A stretch of 64,000 bases of DNA from CAIUGU01 sp040080215 (GTDB taxonomy: Bacteria; Pseudomonadota; Gammaproteobacteria; Steroidobacterales; Steroidobacteraceae): NCBI GenBank assembly GCA_040080215.1, contig JBEBIT010000011.1, forward strand, positions 5,374-69,373, in the 5' to 3' direction. Shown one piece after another: positions 23,461-34,392 of the stretch. A model generated the notes under the pieces. That model worked only from the letters and a program-made list of their open reading frames with translations. It was not told the DNA's origin and ran no database searches. Numbering within the stretch: position 1 is the stretch's first letter; each line of letters opens with the position of its first letter. The position numbers were made by a program, and so were the translations under genes.

Positions 23461-25653
23461 CTACAGCCTGTACGTGTAGCCCAGCTTCACGACCAGGTCC
23501 GCGTTCGTCGAGCGGAAGCGATTGTTGCGGTCGGCGTCTTCCAGTTCGTGGTTGAAGACAAGATAGGTCTCGCGCCCCATTTCCGGCACCCACTGCAGCC
23601 GGCTGTTGAATCCCATCACTTCCGAGTCGTTGTCGTACTGCATGAGGTTCGACCAGGAGAGGCGGGACGAGAAGGCGACGTCTGTCCGCACCTGGACGAG
23701 ACGGGTGACGAAGCTGCCTTGTGGCAGATCGACACCGAAGTACTCGTACTGCCCGGCCAGCGCGAAGTACCGCGACGGACGCCACGTCAATTCACCTTCG
23801 ATGTTGACGCGTTCGCCGCTGTAGAAGTCCCCTTGCGCCAGTCGAATCGTGCCTGACAGTGCTCGGTGTCCGCCGGTTTCAAACGCAACCTTGGCCTCAT
23901 CGAAGGAATACTCGCCCGGGGGTAGCACGACGCCGTCCGAGATCTCGAACGGTTCGTACAGGACTTCCTTGCTGGCGATGTAGTTGAGTTCGAGCTGTTC
24001 CCCCGAGCTGCTTTCCAGGACGAGGGGACGCAGGGTCGCAACCTGCGATTGCAGTCCGCCCTCAATCAGCTCGATGCGCTGCACGTCGAGCGTGCCGTAA
24101 GCGGCTTGCAGATAGCCGCCCATTCGCTTCGTGTACCGCGTTTCGAAGGTGTAGTCGCGGATGCCCGCGTTGTTGACGAAGCCCAGGGCGGGGTAGAAGT
24201 TCTGCTCGATGACCTTCATCCCGGCCCCTGCGCGAAAGCCCGCTTCGTTCGGCATGCCGATGCGCAGGCCGTAGGCGGCATCGTCACCCGTGACGCCCTC
24301 GGTCGAGCTCTGCTGGTACCAGGCTTCCGCCTCGACGACGCTGCCGCTTCCGAGGCGCGTGTTCTGGTACAGGAAATCAGCGCCGACGACGGTATTGGAG
24401 AGATTGGAGCGGGGGTCGCCGTTCGTGAGGATCAGGCCGAGGCTCGATTCCTCGAGGACATTGGCTACGGCGCGACCAACGAACAGATTGCGTGAGTCAA
24501 CCGGGCCATATGCAGACTGTGCAACATCCAGCAGTCCGACGTTCCAGCTGCCGATGCGGCCCGTCATCTTGCCGCCCACATCGAGGTCGACCGGTTCGCC
24601 CCTTCCGCTCAAGCCGATGCGTCGCGAGAAGAAGGGGCGACCATTGGCGAGCGAGCTGCCGGAGATCTCGGTATCGTTGCCGGCATTGGTGAGGCGCCCG
24701 AACTCGAAGATATCCGCACCCTGCAGGAAGAAGGCGCGCTTCTCCGGGAAGAAGAGGCCAAAACGAGTCAGATTCACCTCACGATCGTCGACCTCCGTCG
24801 CTGAAAAGTCCGTGTTGATCGTCAGGGCCGCCGTCAGCGCAGGGGTGATCTTGTAGAACACATCCAGCGACGGTTCGACCGAGCGATCCGTGTTCGCCGG
24901 GTCAAAGGTCCTCTGCTGCTTGAGGCTGATCGAGGGGACGAGATCGAGCCCGATGCCCTGGTTGAAGCCTGTCATGCCGGTCGCGATCCCGGAAGCGCTC
25001 GGATTCACCTGCCGATTGCGGGATACCCAGGCCATGAACTCCTGGCGACGCTCGATCTTGCGGCGAAAATTGATGCCCCACGTGTCGCTGTCCGGATTGA
25101 AGGTCAGCGTCTTCACGGGGATGGCTATCTCGGTAACCCACCCCTCGCTATCACGGGAACTCATCGTGTGCCAGATGCCCCGCCAATCGAAGTTGCGGGT
25201 CGTGGTGTTCTGGAAGATGGCCTGGCGACGTACCCCGTTAGGATTCACCGCAAACCAGTAGCCATTGCGGCGATCGTTGAACGTGTCGAGCGCGACGCCG
25301 AATACGTCATCGTCGTTAAGCTCTTCACCCTGCCGCATCGACCTGGCGGCAACCTGGTCTGGTTGGCTATCCCACATCCTGGCGGCGACATAGATGTTGT
25401 CCGCATCGATCATCACGTAGACGCGGGTTCTTTCGGACGCAGGCGCGAACTCGACTGGCTCGACCTGGTGGAAGTCCTCTATGACGGTTGCGGCGGCCCA
25501 CTCGCCGGCATCGATTCGTCCATCGATCGCCGGCGGAGCGGGAGCTCGTGCGACGAGCAGTGTCTTCTCGCCGGACGGTTGGGCGGCGACGTTTTGAGCG
25601 AGTAGGCACGTCAATGCGACGGAGAAGAGGGCGGAACAGCGTGCAAGGGTCAT
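23461..25653 (-). CDS. CBM9-like/DUF5916 outer-membrane protein
   Basis: A 730-residue protein with a signal peptide (MTLARCSALFSVALTCLLAQ NVAAQ), an N-terminal carbohydrate-binding family 9-like domain (PPAIDGRIDAGEWAAATVIE, then NIYVAARMWD and DDDVFGVALDTFNDRRNGYW) and a long C-terminal beta-rich region with many alternating strands that fits the DUF5916 barrel (FFPEKRAFFLQGADIFEFG). Proteins of this form are thought to be outer-membrane binding or uptake proteins; the ligand is unknown. The start at 25653 gives the clean signal peptide, and an upstream in-frame ATG (25731) does not. Confidence 0.8.
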   Translation of the reverse strand: MTLARCSALFSVALTCLLAQNVAAQPSGEKTLLVARAPAPPAIDGRIDAGEWAAATVIEDFHQVEPVEFAPASERTRVYVMIDADNIYVAARMWDSQPDQVAARSMRQGEELNDDDVFGVALDTFNDRRNGYWFAVNPNGVRRQAIFQNTTTRNFDWRGIWHTMSSRDSEGWVTEIAIPVKTLTFNPDSDTWGINFRRKIERRQEFMAWVSRNRQVNPSASGIATGMTGFNQGIGLDLVPSISLKQQRTFDPANTDRSVEPSLDVFYKITPALTAALTINTDFSATEVDDREVNLTRFGLFFPEKRAFFLQGADIFEFGRLTNAGNDTEISGSSLANGRPFFSRRIGLSGRGEPVDLDVGGKMTGRIGSWNVGLLDVAQSAYGPVDSRNLFVGRAVANVLEESSLGLILTNGDPRSNLSNTVVGADFLYQNTRLGSGSVVEAEAWYQQSSTEGVTGDDAAYGLRIGMPNEAGFRAGAGMKVIEQNFYPALGFVNNAGIRDYTFETRYTKRMGGYLQAAYGTLDVQRIELIEGGLQSQVATLRPLVLESSSGEQLELNYIASKEVLYEPFEISDGVVLPPGEYSFDEAKVAFETGGHRALSGTIRLAQGDFYSGERVNIEGELTWRPSRYFALAGQYEYFGVDLPQGSFVTRLVQVRTDVAFSSRLSWSNLMQYDNDSEVMGFNSRLQWVPEMGRETYLVFNHELEDADRNNRFRSTNADLVVKLGYTYRL

Positions 25654-25772
25654 TGGGGCGTCCCGCGTGGGTTCAGGTGCAACGAACACCACACGGACTG
25701 GAAGGATGTTGCAAAGTTCCGGCCTTGACATTCCTTGGCACAGGCTGGCGTGACCACGCTACGCGGGAAAGA

Positions 25773-26279
25773 TCAGCCCGGGCCATCGGGATTCCGAGGG
25801 TAGTCGAGTTCCACTTCCTTGCCGCCTTGCCAGTCGAGGTCGGTCCATTGCCTGACGTCCACCGACACGGTGACGACGGCGCACGTCGGCATGTGGTCGA
25901 TGCTGCGATCGCTCGCGATCTTGTCAGAGAATTCGGTCAACCCCGGATTGTGCGCTACCACCATTACATGCCGCGCGGTGCCGCCGAGTTCGCGGATGAC
26001 TTCGAGAATGATGTTGGGCGCTGCGTGATACAGCCGCTCGTCCTTGAGCAGTTTGTCGGTCGGTACCCCAAGCTCCTTGGCGAGCAAGGTGGCCGTCGTG
26101 AGCGCGCGCACGGCGGGGCTGGTGATGATGCAGTCGGGCTTGAGCTTGCGCTCGCGCAGGCGGCGTCCCATCTCGGGCGCGTCCTTGAGTCCCCGGGCGT
26201 TGAGCGTCCGCTCCCAGTCGGGCTGGCCGGCGACACTCCAGTCTGACTTGGCATGACGGACCAGCGTGAGTCTCTTCAT
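25773..26279 (-). CDS. sixA: Phosphohistidine phosphatase SixA family
   Basis: A 168-residue histidine phosphatase with the RHG-type start LTLVRHAKSDW (His about 8), SPAVRALTTATLLAKELG and the second catalytic His in VVAHNPGLTEF. SixA removes phosphate from phosphohistidine in HPt domains and in the nitrogen PTS. It lies 6 bases after the Rieske ferredoxin gene and so may be the last gene of the SUF transcript. Confidence 0.85.
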   Translation of the reverse strand: MKRLTLVRHAKSDWSVAGQPDWERTLNARGLKDAPEMGRRLRERKLKPDCIITSPAVRALTTATLLAKELGVPTDKLLKDERLYHAAPNIILEVIRELGGTARHVMVVAHNPGLTEFSDKIASDRSIDHMPTCAVVTVSVDVRQWTDLDWQGGKEVELDYPRNPDGPG

Positions 26280-26285
26280 GTCCGG

Positions 26286-26597
26286 CTACTCTTCGGATTG
26301 AACTTCAACGACACCATCGGTCACCCGAGTTGCGAAGCTGCGGATGGGCTCGTAGGCCGGTGGTCCCAGGACGGCACCGGTGCGCAGGCAGAAGCGGGCG
26401 CCATGGCGCGGGCAGATGACCACATCGCCTTCGACGGCTCCGCCTGCCAGGCCGCCGCCGTCATGCGTGCACACGTCCTGCACAGCGCAGAACTCACCGG
26501 CCACATTGAACACGGCCACCGGTTCGCCATCGACTTCCAATTGCACGTAATCGCCCGGGGGGATAGCAGCGGCCGTCCCTGCGCGTACCCAGCTCAC
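26286..26597 (-). CDS. Rieske [2Fe-2S] ferredoxin of the SUF operon
   Basis: A 103-residue Rieske domain. The cluster ligands are visible: CTHDGG (Cys, His) and CPRHGARF (Cys, His). It resembles the ferredoxin components of ring-hydroxylating oxygenases, but no oxygenase is adjacent. Its start overlaps the sufT stop (ATGA), so it is translated with the Fe-S assembly genes. This small Rieske protein commonly trails SUF operons in proteobacteria; its role there is not established. Confidence 0.85.
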   Translation of the reverse strand: MSWVRAGTAAAIPPGDYVQLEVDGEPVAVFNVAGEFCAVQDVCTHDGGGLAGGAVEGDVVICPRHGARFCLRTGAVLGPPAYEPIRSFATRVTDGVVEVQSEE

Positions 26598-27145
26598 AGC
26601 ATGCCCGTCTGCAGGCGCGCGGCTTCCGACATCATGCTCTGGTTCCAGGGCGGATCGAACGTAAGCTCGACGTCGGCGCGCTTGATGGTAGGAATCATCT
26701 CGACCTTTTCCTTCACGTCGCGTACGAGCACTTCTCCCATGCCGCAGCCAGGCGCCGTCAGCGTCATCTTGATGCTCGCAATCCGCCCGCCATCAGTGTC
26801 CCGCGCAAGCTCGCATTCGTAGATCAGGCCGAGCTCGACGATGTTCACGGGAATCTCGGGGTCGTAGCAGGTACGCATCTGCTCCCAGGCGAGTTCCTTG
26901 ATGTCGTCGTCCGTGGCATCCGGGGGCAACTCGGGCGTCAGCATCGGCTCCTGGCCGAGGGCATCGGCATCGGCGCCGGCGACGCGGAACAGGTTGCCTT
27001 CGACATAGACGGTGAAGCTGCCGCCCAGCGCCTGCGTGATGAAGCCGGTCTTGCCGGCGCGCAGCGTGACGGGGACGCCGGCGGGTACCATGACGGCTTC
27101 GACATCGCGGCCGATGATGACTGCTTCGTGGTCGTGACTGCGCAA
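26594..27145 (-). CDS. sufT: SufT-like Fe-S assembly protein (DUF59/MIP18)
   Basis: A 183-residue protein with an N-terminal SufT-specific part (GRDVEAVMVPAGVPVTLRAG, then QALGGSFTVYVEGNLFRVAG) and a C-terminal DUF59 domain (MRTCYDPEIPVNIVELGLIY, MTLTAPGCGMGEVL, ELTFDPPWNQSMMS). SufT helps the maturation of Fe-S proteins. The start is TTG at 27145, 8 bases after GGAAG and just past the sufU stop; longer readings would overlap sufU in another frame. It is followed by the Rieske gene with 4-bp overlap. Confidence 0.85.
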   Translation of the reverse strand: MRSHDHEAVIIGRDVEAVMVPAGVPVTLRAGKTGFITQALGGSFTVYVEGNLFRVAGADADALGQEPMLTPELPPDATDDDIKELAWEQMRTCYDPEIPVNIVELGLIYECELARDTDGGRIASIKMTLTAPGCGMGEVLVRDVKEKVEMIPTIKRADVELTFDPPWNQSMMSEAARLQTGML

Positions 27146-27177
27146 GGAGATCTTCCGGTAGGGCGAGGAGTGAAGGG

Positions 27178-27633
27178 TTATTCGGTCGAGATTGCCGCAG
27201 GTTGCGGCACCTGCGGCGGATGCAGCGCGGCGTTCAGCGTATGCCAGCACAGGCTCGCGCATTTCACGCGCGCCGGGAATTCATGGACCCCGGACAGCGC
27301 GGCCAGCTTGCCAAGGGACGGCGAGGGTGACGCGTCGCGCTTCGTCAGCAGTTCATGCACCTCGCCGTACAGCTTGTCGACTTCGGCGACGGACTTGCCC
27401 TTGACTGCTTCCGTCAGCAGCGAGGCGGAGGCAACCGAGATCGCGCAGCCGCTGCCTTCGAACTTGGCTTCCTTCACCTTGTCCCCGTCGAGGCTCACGT
27501 AGATCGTCAGCCGGTCGCCGCACAGCGGATTGTGGCCGTCGGCATGGGCATCCGGCGCGACCATCGGGCCGAAATTGCGCGGCTTGCGATTGTGGTCGAC
27601 GATGACATCGCGATAGAGGTCTTTGAGATCCAT
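27178..27633 (-). CDS. sufU: Fe-S cluster scaffold, U-type (SufU)
   Basis: A 151-residue NifU-like scaffold with the cluster ligands in HNPLCGDRLTIY, SGCAISVASASLLTEAVKG and VKCASLCWHTL. It is preceded by the cysteine desulfurase gene sufS but separated from it by a 293-bp MITE-like repeat that ends 4 bases before this start codon, so its normal leader and ribosome site are replaced by repeat DNA; the upstream sequence AGAGATTCCCTACC offers only a weak Shine-Dalgarno match. Confidence 0.93.
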   Translation of the reverse strand: MDLKDLYRDVIVDHNRKPRNFGPMVAPDAHADGHNPLCGDRLTIYVSLDGDKVKEAKFEGSGCAISVASASLLTEAVKGKSVAEVDKLYGEVHELLTKRDASPSPSLGKLAALSGVHEFPARVKCASLCWHTLNAALHPPQVPQPAAISTE

Positions 27634-27637
27634 GGTA

Positions 27638-27930
27638 GGGAATCTCTGATTAACCTATACGCACTCGCGACGGCGAGCCATTTCGTGCAGGGTGAGGCGC
27701 GATCGACCGCCGTGTACTGAATGTACACAAGGGAGGAGCAACGCTGCCGTGCACGAAATGGATCCCGTCCCGATCAAGGTATAAATAGTCATTTAATGGG
27801 TTGCGCCTCTAATCGCCTGCTGCGTCGTTGCGGACCTTGTCAATATTCCCGATATTGCCTGCGGCCCGATGCCTCGCAGCAGGCGATTGGAGACGCAACG
27901 CGAGTGTGTATAAGTTAATCAGAGATTCCC
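27638..27930. repeat. MITE-like repeat, copy 1, 293 bp, between sufS and sufU
   Basis: A non-coding element with terminal inverted repeats of about 32 bp (outer end GGGAATCTCTGATTAAC) and TA on each side (27636-27637, 27931-27932). It has two internal inverted repeats: CATTTCGTGCAGGG/CCGTGCACGAAATG and AATCGCCTGCTGCG/CGCAGCAGGCGATT. A near-identical copy lies at 41262-41553. The TA duplications and long terminal repeats suggest a MITE moved by an IS630/Tc1-like transposase; none is in the window. Short ORFs inside it are not genes. Confidence 0.9.
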
Positions 27931-27934
27931 TAGG

Positions 27935-29191
27935 TCAGGTTAGATAGGCACGCGCCTTCAGCAGGGCGTCGACCAGTTTGTCGACCTCCGCGCGGGTGTT
28001 GTAGAACGCGAAGGAAGCCCGTGCGGTCGCCGGCACGTTGTAGAACTCCATGACGGGCATCGCGCAGTGGTGGCCGGTGCGAATGGCCACGCCTTCGACG
28101 TCGAGGATGGTGCCGATGTCGTGCGGATGAATGCCTTCGAGCGCGAACGACACCACGGCCGCCTTGCGGGGCGCCGTGCCGATGATGCGAAGGCCCGGGA
28201 TCGTCGTCAGCCGCTCGGTCGCATATTCGAGCAGCGTGTGCTCGTAAGCGGCGATGCGGTCCATGCCGATGCCCTCGAGGTACTGGATGGCCGTGCCGAG
28301 GCCGATGACGCCGGCGATGTCGGGCGTGCCTGCCTCGAACTTCCACGGCAGCTGGTTGTAGGTCGTGCCCTTGAAAGACACCGACAGGATCATGTCGCCG
28401 CCGCCTTGCCACGGAGGCATGGCTTCCAGGATGGCTTCGCGGCCGTACAGCACGCCGATGCCGGTCGGGCCACACAGTTTGTGGCCGGAGAAGCAGTAGA
28501 AGTCGCAGCCGAGTGCCTGCACATCGATCTTCGAGTGCGGAATCGCCTGGGCTCCGTCCAGTAGTACGGGCACCCCATGCTTGCGTGCGACGGCAATGAA
28601 CTTCTCCACTGGCACGATGGTGCCGAGGGCATTGGACACATGCGCGAGCGCCAGCAATTTGGTGCGCGTTCCGATCAGTTGTTCGAATGCAGCGAAATCG
28701 ACTTCACCTGCAGGCGTGATCGGGATGACCTTGAGGACGGCGCCGGTCTGTTCGGCCAGCATCTGCCACGGCACGATGTTCGCGTGGTGTTCGAGCCACG
28801 AGATCAGGATTTCATCGCCGGGCTTGATGCCGGGGCGCGCGAACGAGGTCGCCACGAGGTTGACGGCCTCCGTGGTGCCGCGCACGAAGATGACTTCCTT
28901 CGTCGACTTCGCGTTGATGAAGCGACGCACGTTCTCGCGAGCGGCCTCGAAGGCATCGGTGGCCCGCTGGCTCAGCGTATGGACGCCGCGATGCACGTTC
29001 GCATGGTCGCGCTCGTAGTAGCGGGACATCGAGTCGATGACCACGCGCGGATGCTGGCTGGACGCAGCGTTGTCGAGGTAGACGAGCGGCTTGCCGTTGA
29101 TGTCCTGGTGCAGGATCGGGAAATCCGCGCGGACAGCCTCGACATCGAAGGGCACGGCATTCGCACGGTTGGGATCGAGGGCGGCGCTCAT
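27935..29191 (-). CDS. sufS: Cysteine desulfurase SufS
   Basis: A 418-residue class V aminotransferase-fold, PLP-dependent desulfurase. Visible signatures are YLDNAASSQHPRVV, the PLP Lys segment CDFYCFSGHKLCGPTGIGVLY (split over 16 and 5 residues), and the persulfide-carrying Cys region near RTGHHCAMPVMEF. It supplies sulfur to SufU/SufBCD. Its start overlaps the sufD stop by 4 bp. Its stop codon lies 2 bases from the TA that flanks the MITE copy. Confidence 0.95.
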   Translation of the reverse strand: MSAALDPNRANAVPFDVEAVRADFPILHQDINGKPLVYLDNAASSQHPRVVIDSMSRYYERDHANVHRGVHTLSQRATDAFEAARENVRRFINAKSTKEVIFVRGTTEAVNLVATSFARPGIKPGDEILISWLEHHANIVPWQMLAEQTGAVLKVIPITPAGEVDFAAFEQLIGTRTKLLALAHVSNALGTIVPVEKFIAVARKHGVPVLLDGAQAIPHSKIDVQALGCDFYCFSGHKLCGPTGIGVLYGREAILEAMPPWQGGGDMILSVSFKGTTYNQLPWKFEAGTPDIAGVIGLGTAIQYLEGIGMDRIAAYEHTLLEYATERLTTIPGLRIIGTAPRKAAVVSFALEGIHPHDIGTILDVEGVAIRTGHHCAMPVMEFYNVPATARASFAFYNTRAEVDKLVDALLKARAYLT

Positions 29192-30512
29192 CGCGTAGGA
29201 ACCTGCGTCTTCAGGAAGTTCCGGCGGAAGATGCCGCTGACATGGTCGCGAACGGACTCAACGCTCATGTCCTTGAGGACCGTCTCCACGAATGCGAGTG
29301 CGAGCAGGCCCCGGGCTTCGTCCTCGGCGATGCCGCGTGAGCGCAGGTAGAACAGCGCCGCCGCATCAAGCTGGCCGGTGGTGGCCCCGTGGCTGCACTT
29401 CACATCATCGGCGTAGATTTCGAGTTCCGGGCGAGTGTCGATCTCGGCGGAATTCGACAGCAGCAGGTTGCGGCTCGACTGTCTGGCGTCCGTCTTCTGG
29501 GCATCCTTGTGCACGACGACTTTCCCGTTGAAGACGCCGCGACCCTTGCCGTCGGCGAGTCCGCGGTAGTCCTGGCTGCTTCGGGTCTGGGGTACCGCGT
29601 GCTCGATGCAGCTATGCGTATCCGTGTGTTGCGTGCCGTCGGCGAGGAAGACGCCGTTCAATTCGCAACTCGCACCGCTGCCCGCAAGGCGGATGGCCAG
29701 ATCGAGACGCGACAACGTGCCGCCCAGCGACAGCGTATGACTGAGATAGCGGGCCGAGCGGCTCACCTCGGCGGACACGGAGCCCAGGTGGATGACTTGC
29801 GCGCCTTCCTGACGGAGCCGGTAGTGCTCGACGTGGGCGCCGTCGGCCAGGGAAAGATGCGTCACGGCGGCAACGCAGTGCTCGGCGCGTTCGGCCGACA
29901 CGTGATGCTCGATGAGGGTGAGCTTCGCGTTCGCGCCTGCTCGCACGATGACTCGTGGCGTGGTCAGCGTCGCCTGACCCGATCCCGAGGACTCGAAAAC
30001 CAGATACAGCGGCTGCGACAGCACCGTGCCGGCGGACACGTCGATGACGATGCCGTCGTCGACAAACGCGCGATTCACGAGATCGAACCTTGCCGAGGGT
30101 GTGACGTCGTGGGTCCCGAGCAGGGCGACGGCCTCCTGCGGGGCCTCTTGCATGACTGAAGCCAGCGTGCGGAGCTGCAAACCGGCAACGGCACTCAAAG
30201 CCGACGACTGAGCGGGCGCATGACGGCCATTGACGAAGGTGATGCGCTGCCAGTCCCCCACCAGCAAGCGCGGCTCAACGGTTGCATCGACCGCAGTCGC
30301 CGCTTCGGGCAGCGCGAGGGTACGGCTTTCAAAGCGACGGAGGCTCGTGTACTTCCAGGGTTCATCGCGGGTTGTCGGCAGTCCGAGGGCCAGGAACTGC
30401 TCCAGTGCGGCTTTTTGCGCCAGCGCCACCGGCCTGGACTGCCCACCGCGCGCTGCGTTCAGCGTACGGAGGCGTTCGAGCGCCGGGTGCAGCGAGGGCA
30501 GGGGCGCTGCGC

Positions 30513-30516
<4 letters not shown>
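29188..30516 (-). CDS. sufD: Fe-S assembly scaffold subunit SufD
   Basis: A 442-residue SufB/SufD-family protein with an N-terminal helical part (TRDEPWKYTSLRRFESRTL) and the beta-helix core ending in TRPELEIYADDVKCSHGATT, then GQLDAAALFYLRSRGI, the family signature with the conserved Cys and His. It pairs with SufB and SufC to build clusters. The start overlaps the sufC stop and its own stop overlaps sufS, so sufC-sufD-sufS are tightly coupled. Confidence 0.94.
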
Positions 30517-31268
<752 letters not shown>

Positions 31269-31305
31269 TTGACCTTACTCCAGACGAAAACGGATGCCGC
31301 CCGCT

Positions 31306-32754
<1,449 letters not shown>

Positions 32755-32763
32755 GATGGGGGC

Positions 32764-33255
32764 TCAGCCGCCGGGCGTCCGCGCGCTCCGCGAGGGGCGG
32801 AATCCGGTAGGGTGCAGGCCGATGACGGACTCGTGAGGGGTCTTGGACTTGCGGTCGAGGCCCGCGAGTTCAGCCAATGACACTTCGGTCAGCGCGCGAT
32901 GAATGGCCGAGTTCACCCGCTGCCACGCATGCCCCACGCCACAGGTGGATTCGATGCCGCATTCGCTGTGCTTGCCGCTGCATTCGGTCAGCGCAAACGG
33001 ACCTTCGATGGCGTCGACAATCGCGGCTGCCGTGATTTCGCTGGCAGGGCGGGAGAGTTCATAGCCTCCATGGCTGCCACGGGTGGAGGCGACGAGCCCG
33101 GCGCGATGCAGGCTCTTGAGCAGCTTGCTGACCGTCGCCACGCCGAGACGCGTGCGTTCGGCGACTTCCCCGGCGGTATGCACCTCCCGCGGATTCGCCG
33201 CTAGAAAGGCGAGAATCACGGTGCCGTAGTCTGTCAGCTTGCTGATTCGCAACAT
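32764..33255 (-). CDS. sufR: Rrf2-family SUF regulator
   Basis: A 163-residue IscR/Rrf2-type regulator: LRISKLTDYGTVILAFLAA, a winged helix (VAERTRLGVATVSKLLKSLH and STRGSHGGYELSRP), and Cys residues in LTECSGKHSECGIESTCGVG that fit an Fe-S sensor. The proline- and serine-rich C-terminal tail is longer than in some relatives. It is the first gene of the operon and probably represses it through the palindrome over its promoter. Not the cyanobacterial SufR (a different family); the symbol follows proteobacterial SUF-operon usage. Confidence 0.88.
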   Translation of the reverse strand: MLRISKLTDYGTVILAFLAANPREVHTAGEVAERTRLGVATVSKLLKSLHRAGLVASTRGSHGGYELSRPASEITAAAIVDAIEGPFALTECSGKHSECGIESTCGVGHAWQRVNSAIHRALTEVSLAELAGLDRKSKTPHESVIGLHPTGFRPSRSARTPGG

Positions 33256-33303
33256 ACGCGGTCGGTGGCTCGGGTCGAGTGGGATCCGGTGGGGTGAATC
33301 AAT

Positions 33304-33346
33304 TGGGACTATTCTAGTCCCATTGGGTGGCCGCTGTCACCGCCGA
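33304..33346 (-). promoter_or_regulatory. Promoter and palindromic operator of the SUF operon
   Basis: A perfect palindrome TGGGACTA-TTC-TAGTCCCA (33304-33322) lies about 50 bases upstream of sufR. On the minus strand its centre supplies a -10 box TAGAAT, and 18 bases further upstream GTGACA fits a -35 box. An operator lying across the -10 element of an Rrf2 autoregulator gene suggests direct repression by the first gene product. The box contains the GACTA/TAGTC half-sites seen in some Rrf2 sites. Confidence 0.65.
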
Positions 33347-33538
33347 CGGTGACGGTGAGGGAGGGAACCGGCAGGGGACCCAATTTGTTATCCTACTCAA
33401 CGTTGAAACAGTGGCAGCCATTCAGATCGCGTTCATCCGGTCAGGACCATCCTTGGTCCCGCACATGACACCTATGACCAATGCAGTTGCTGAGCGCACG
33501 AGTGCGCGATTCATGGCGGTTTCGTCCGGGGCTGCTGG

Positions 33539-34390
33539 ATGACCGCGCCGGTCGGCGGCCGGGGGACACCATCTGATGGCGGCTCACCGGTCGATAACCT
33601 TGTAGAAATTACGGACGTCCACTACTCGGTGGGGGGACGGTCGATCTTCTCCGGCCTCACCATCAAGATTCCCCGGGGGCGCATCACCGCCGTCATGGGG
33701 CCGAGTGGCACGGGCAAGACCACGCTGCTGCGCCTGATGACGGGCCAGATCCGGCCGGACCGCGGTCATATCCTCGTCGACGGCCAGGACGTCTCGTCGC
33801 TCTCGACGGCAGAGCTGTACCGGCTGCGGCGGCGCATGGGCATGCTGTTCCAGAACGGCGCGCTGCTGACCGACATCGACGTGTTCGAGAATGTCGCATT
33901 TCCGCTGCGTGAACACACCCGGCTTCCGGAAAGCCTCATCCGCAACATCGTGCTGACCAAGCTGCAGGCGGTCGGATTGCGCGGCGCATGGTCCCTGTAC
34001 CCGTCCGAGTTGTCGGGCGGCATGGGGCGGCGGGTGGCGCTGGCACGCGCGATGGCGATGGATCCGGATCTACTGATCTATGACGAGCCCTTCGCGGGCC
34101 TCGACCCGATCTCGCTCGGCGTGATCCTGAGGCTCGTCAAGCAGATGAACGATGCGCTGGGGCTGACGAGCATCGTCGTGTCGCACGACGTCGATGAAAT
34201 CGCGACGATCGCCGACGTCAGTTACATCCTGTCGGCCGGCAAGGTGGTTGCGTCGGGGGCCCCGAAGGCACTCAAGGAGAGCGACTCCGAATTGGTACGG
34301 CAGTTCATGAACGGCCTGCCGGACGGGCCGGTGGCGTTCCACTATCCGGCGCCCGACTATCGCGAACAACTGCTTTCCGGGGACGACTGA
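33539..34390 (+). CDS. mlaF: Phospholipid-transport ATPase MlaF
   Basis: A 283-residue ABC ATPase with Walker A GPSGTGKTT (about 58), signature ELSGGMGRRVALARAMAMDP and Walker B LLIYDEPFAGLDPIS, the MlaF pattern. It opens the mlaFEDCB operon, which moves phospholipids between the inner and outer membranes and maintains lipid asymmetry. The N-terminus has about 20 extra residues before VEITDVHYSVGGRSIF, so the true start could lie slightly downstream. It is divergent from the SUF operon. Confidence 0.93.
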   Translation: MTAPVGGRGTPSDGGSPVDNLVEITDVHYSVGGRSIFSGLTIKIPRGRITAVMGPSGTGKTTLLRLMTGQIRPDRGHILVDGQDVSSLSTAELYRLRRRMGMLFQNGALLTDIDVFENVAFPLREHTRLPESLIRNIVLTKLQAVGLRGAWSLYPSELSGGMGRRVALARAMAMDPDLLIYDEPFAGLDPISLGVILRLVKQMNDALGLTSIVVSHDVDEIATIADVSYILSAGKVVASGAPKALKESDSELVRQFMNGLPDGPVAFHYPAPDYREQLLSGDD

Positions 34391-34392
34391 AC

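Noticed and set aside
27640..27918. Short protein frames inside the two repeats (for example ...LYVLATASHFVQGEAR)
   Set aside because: They exist only because the same repeat is present twice; no start context or family.
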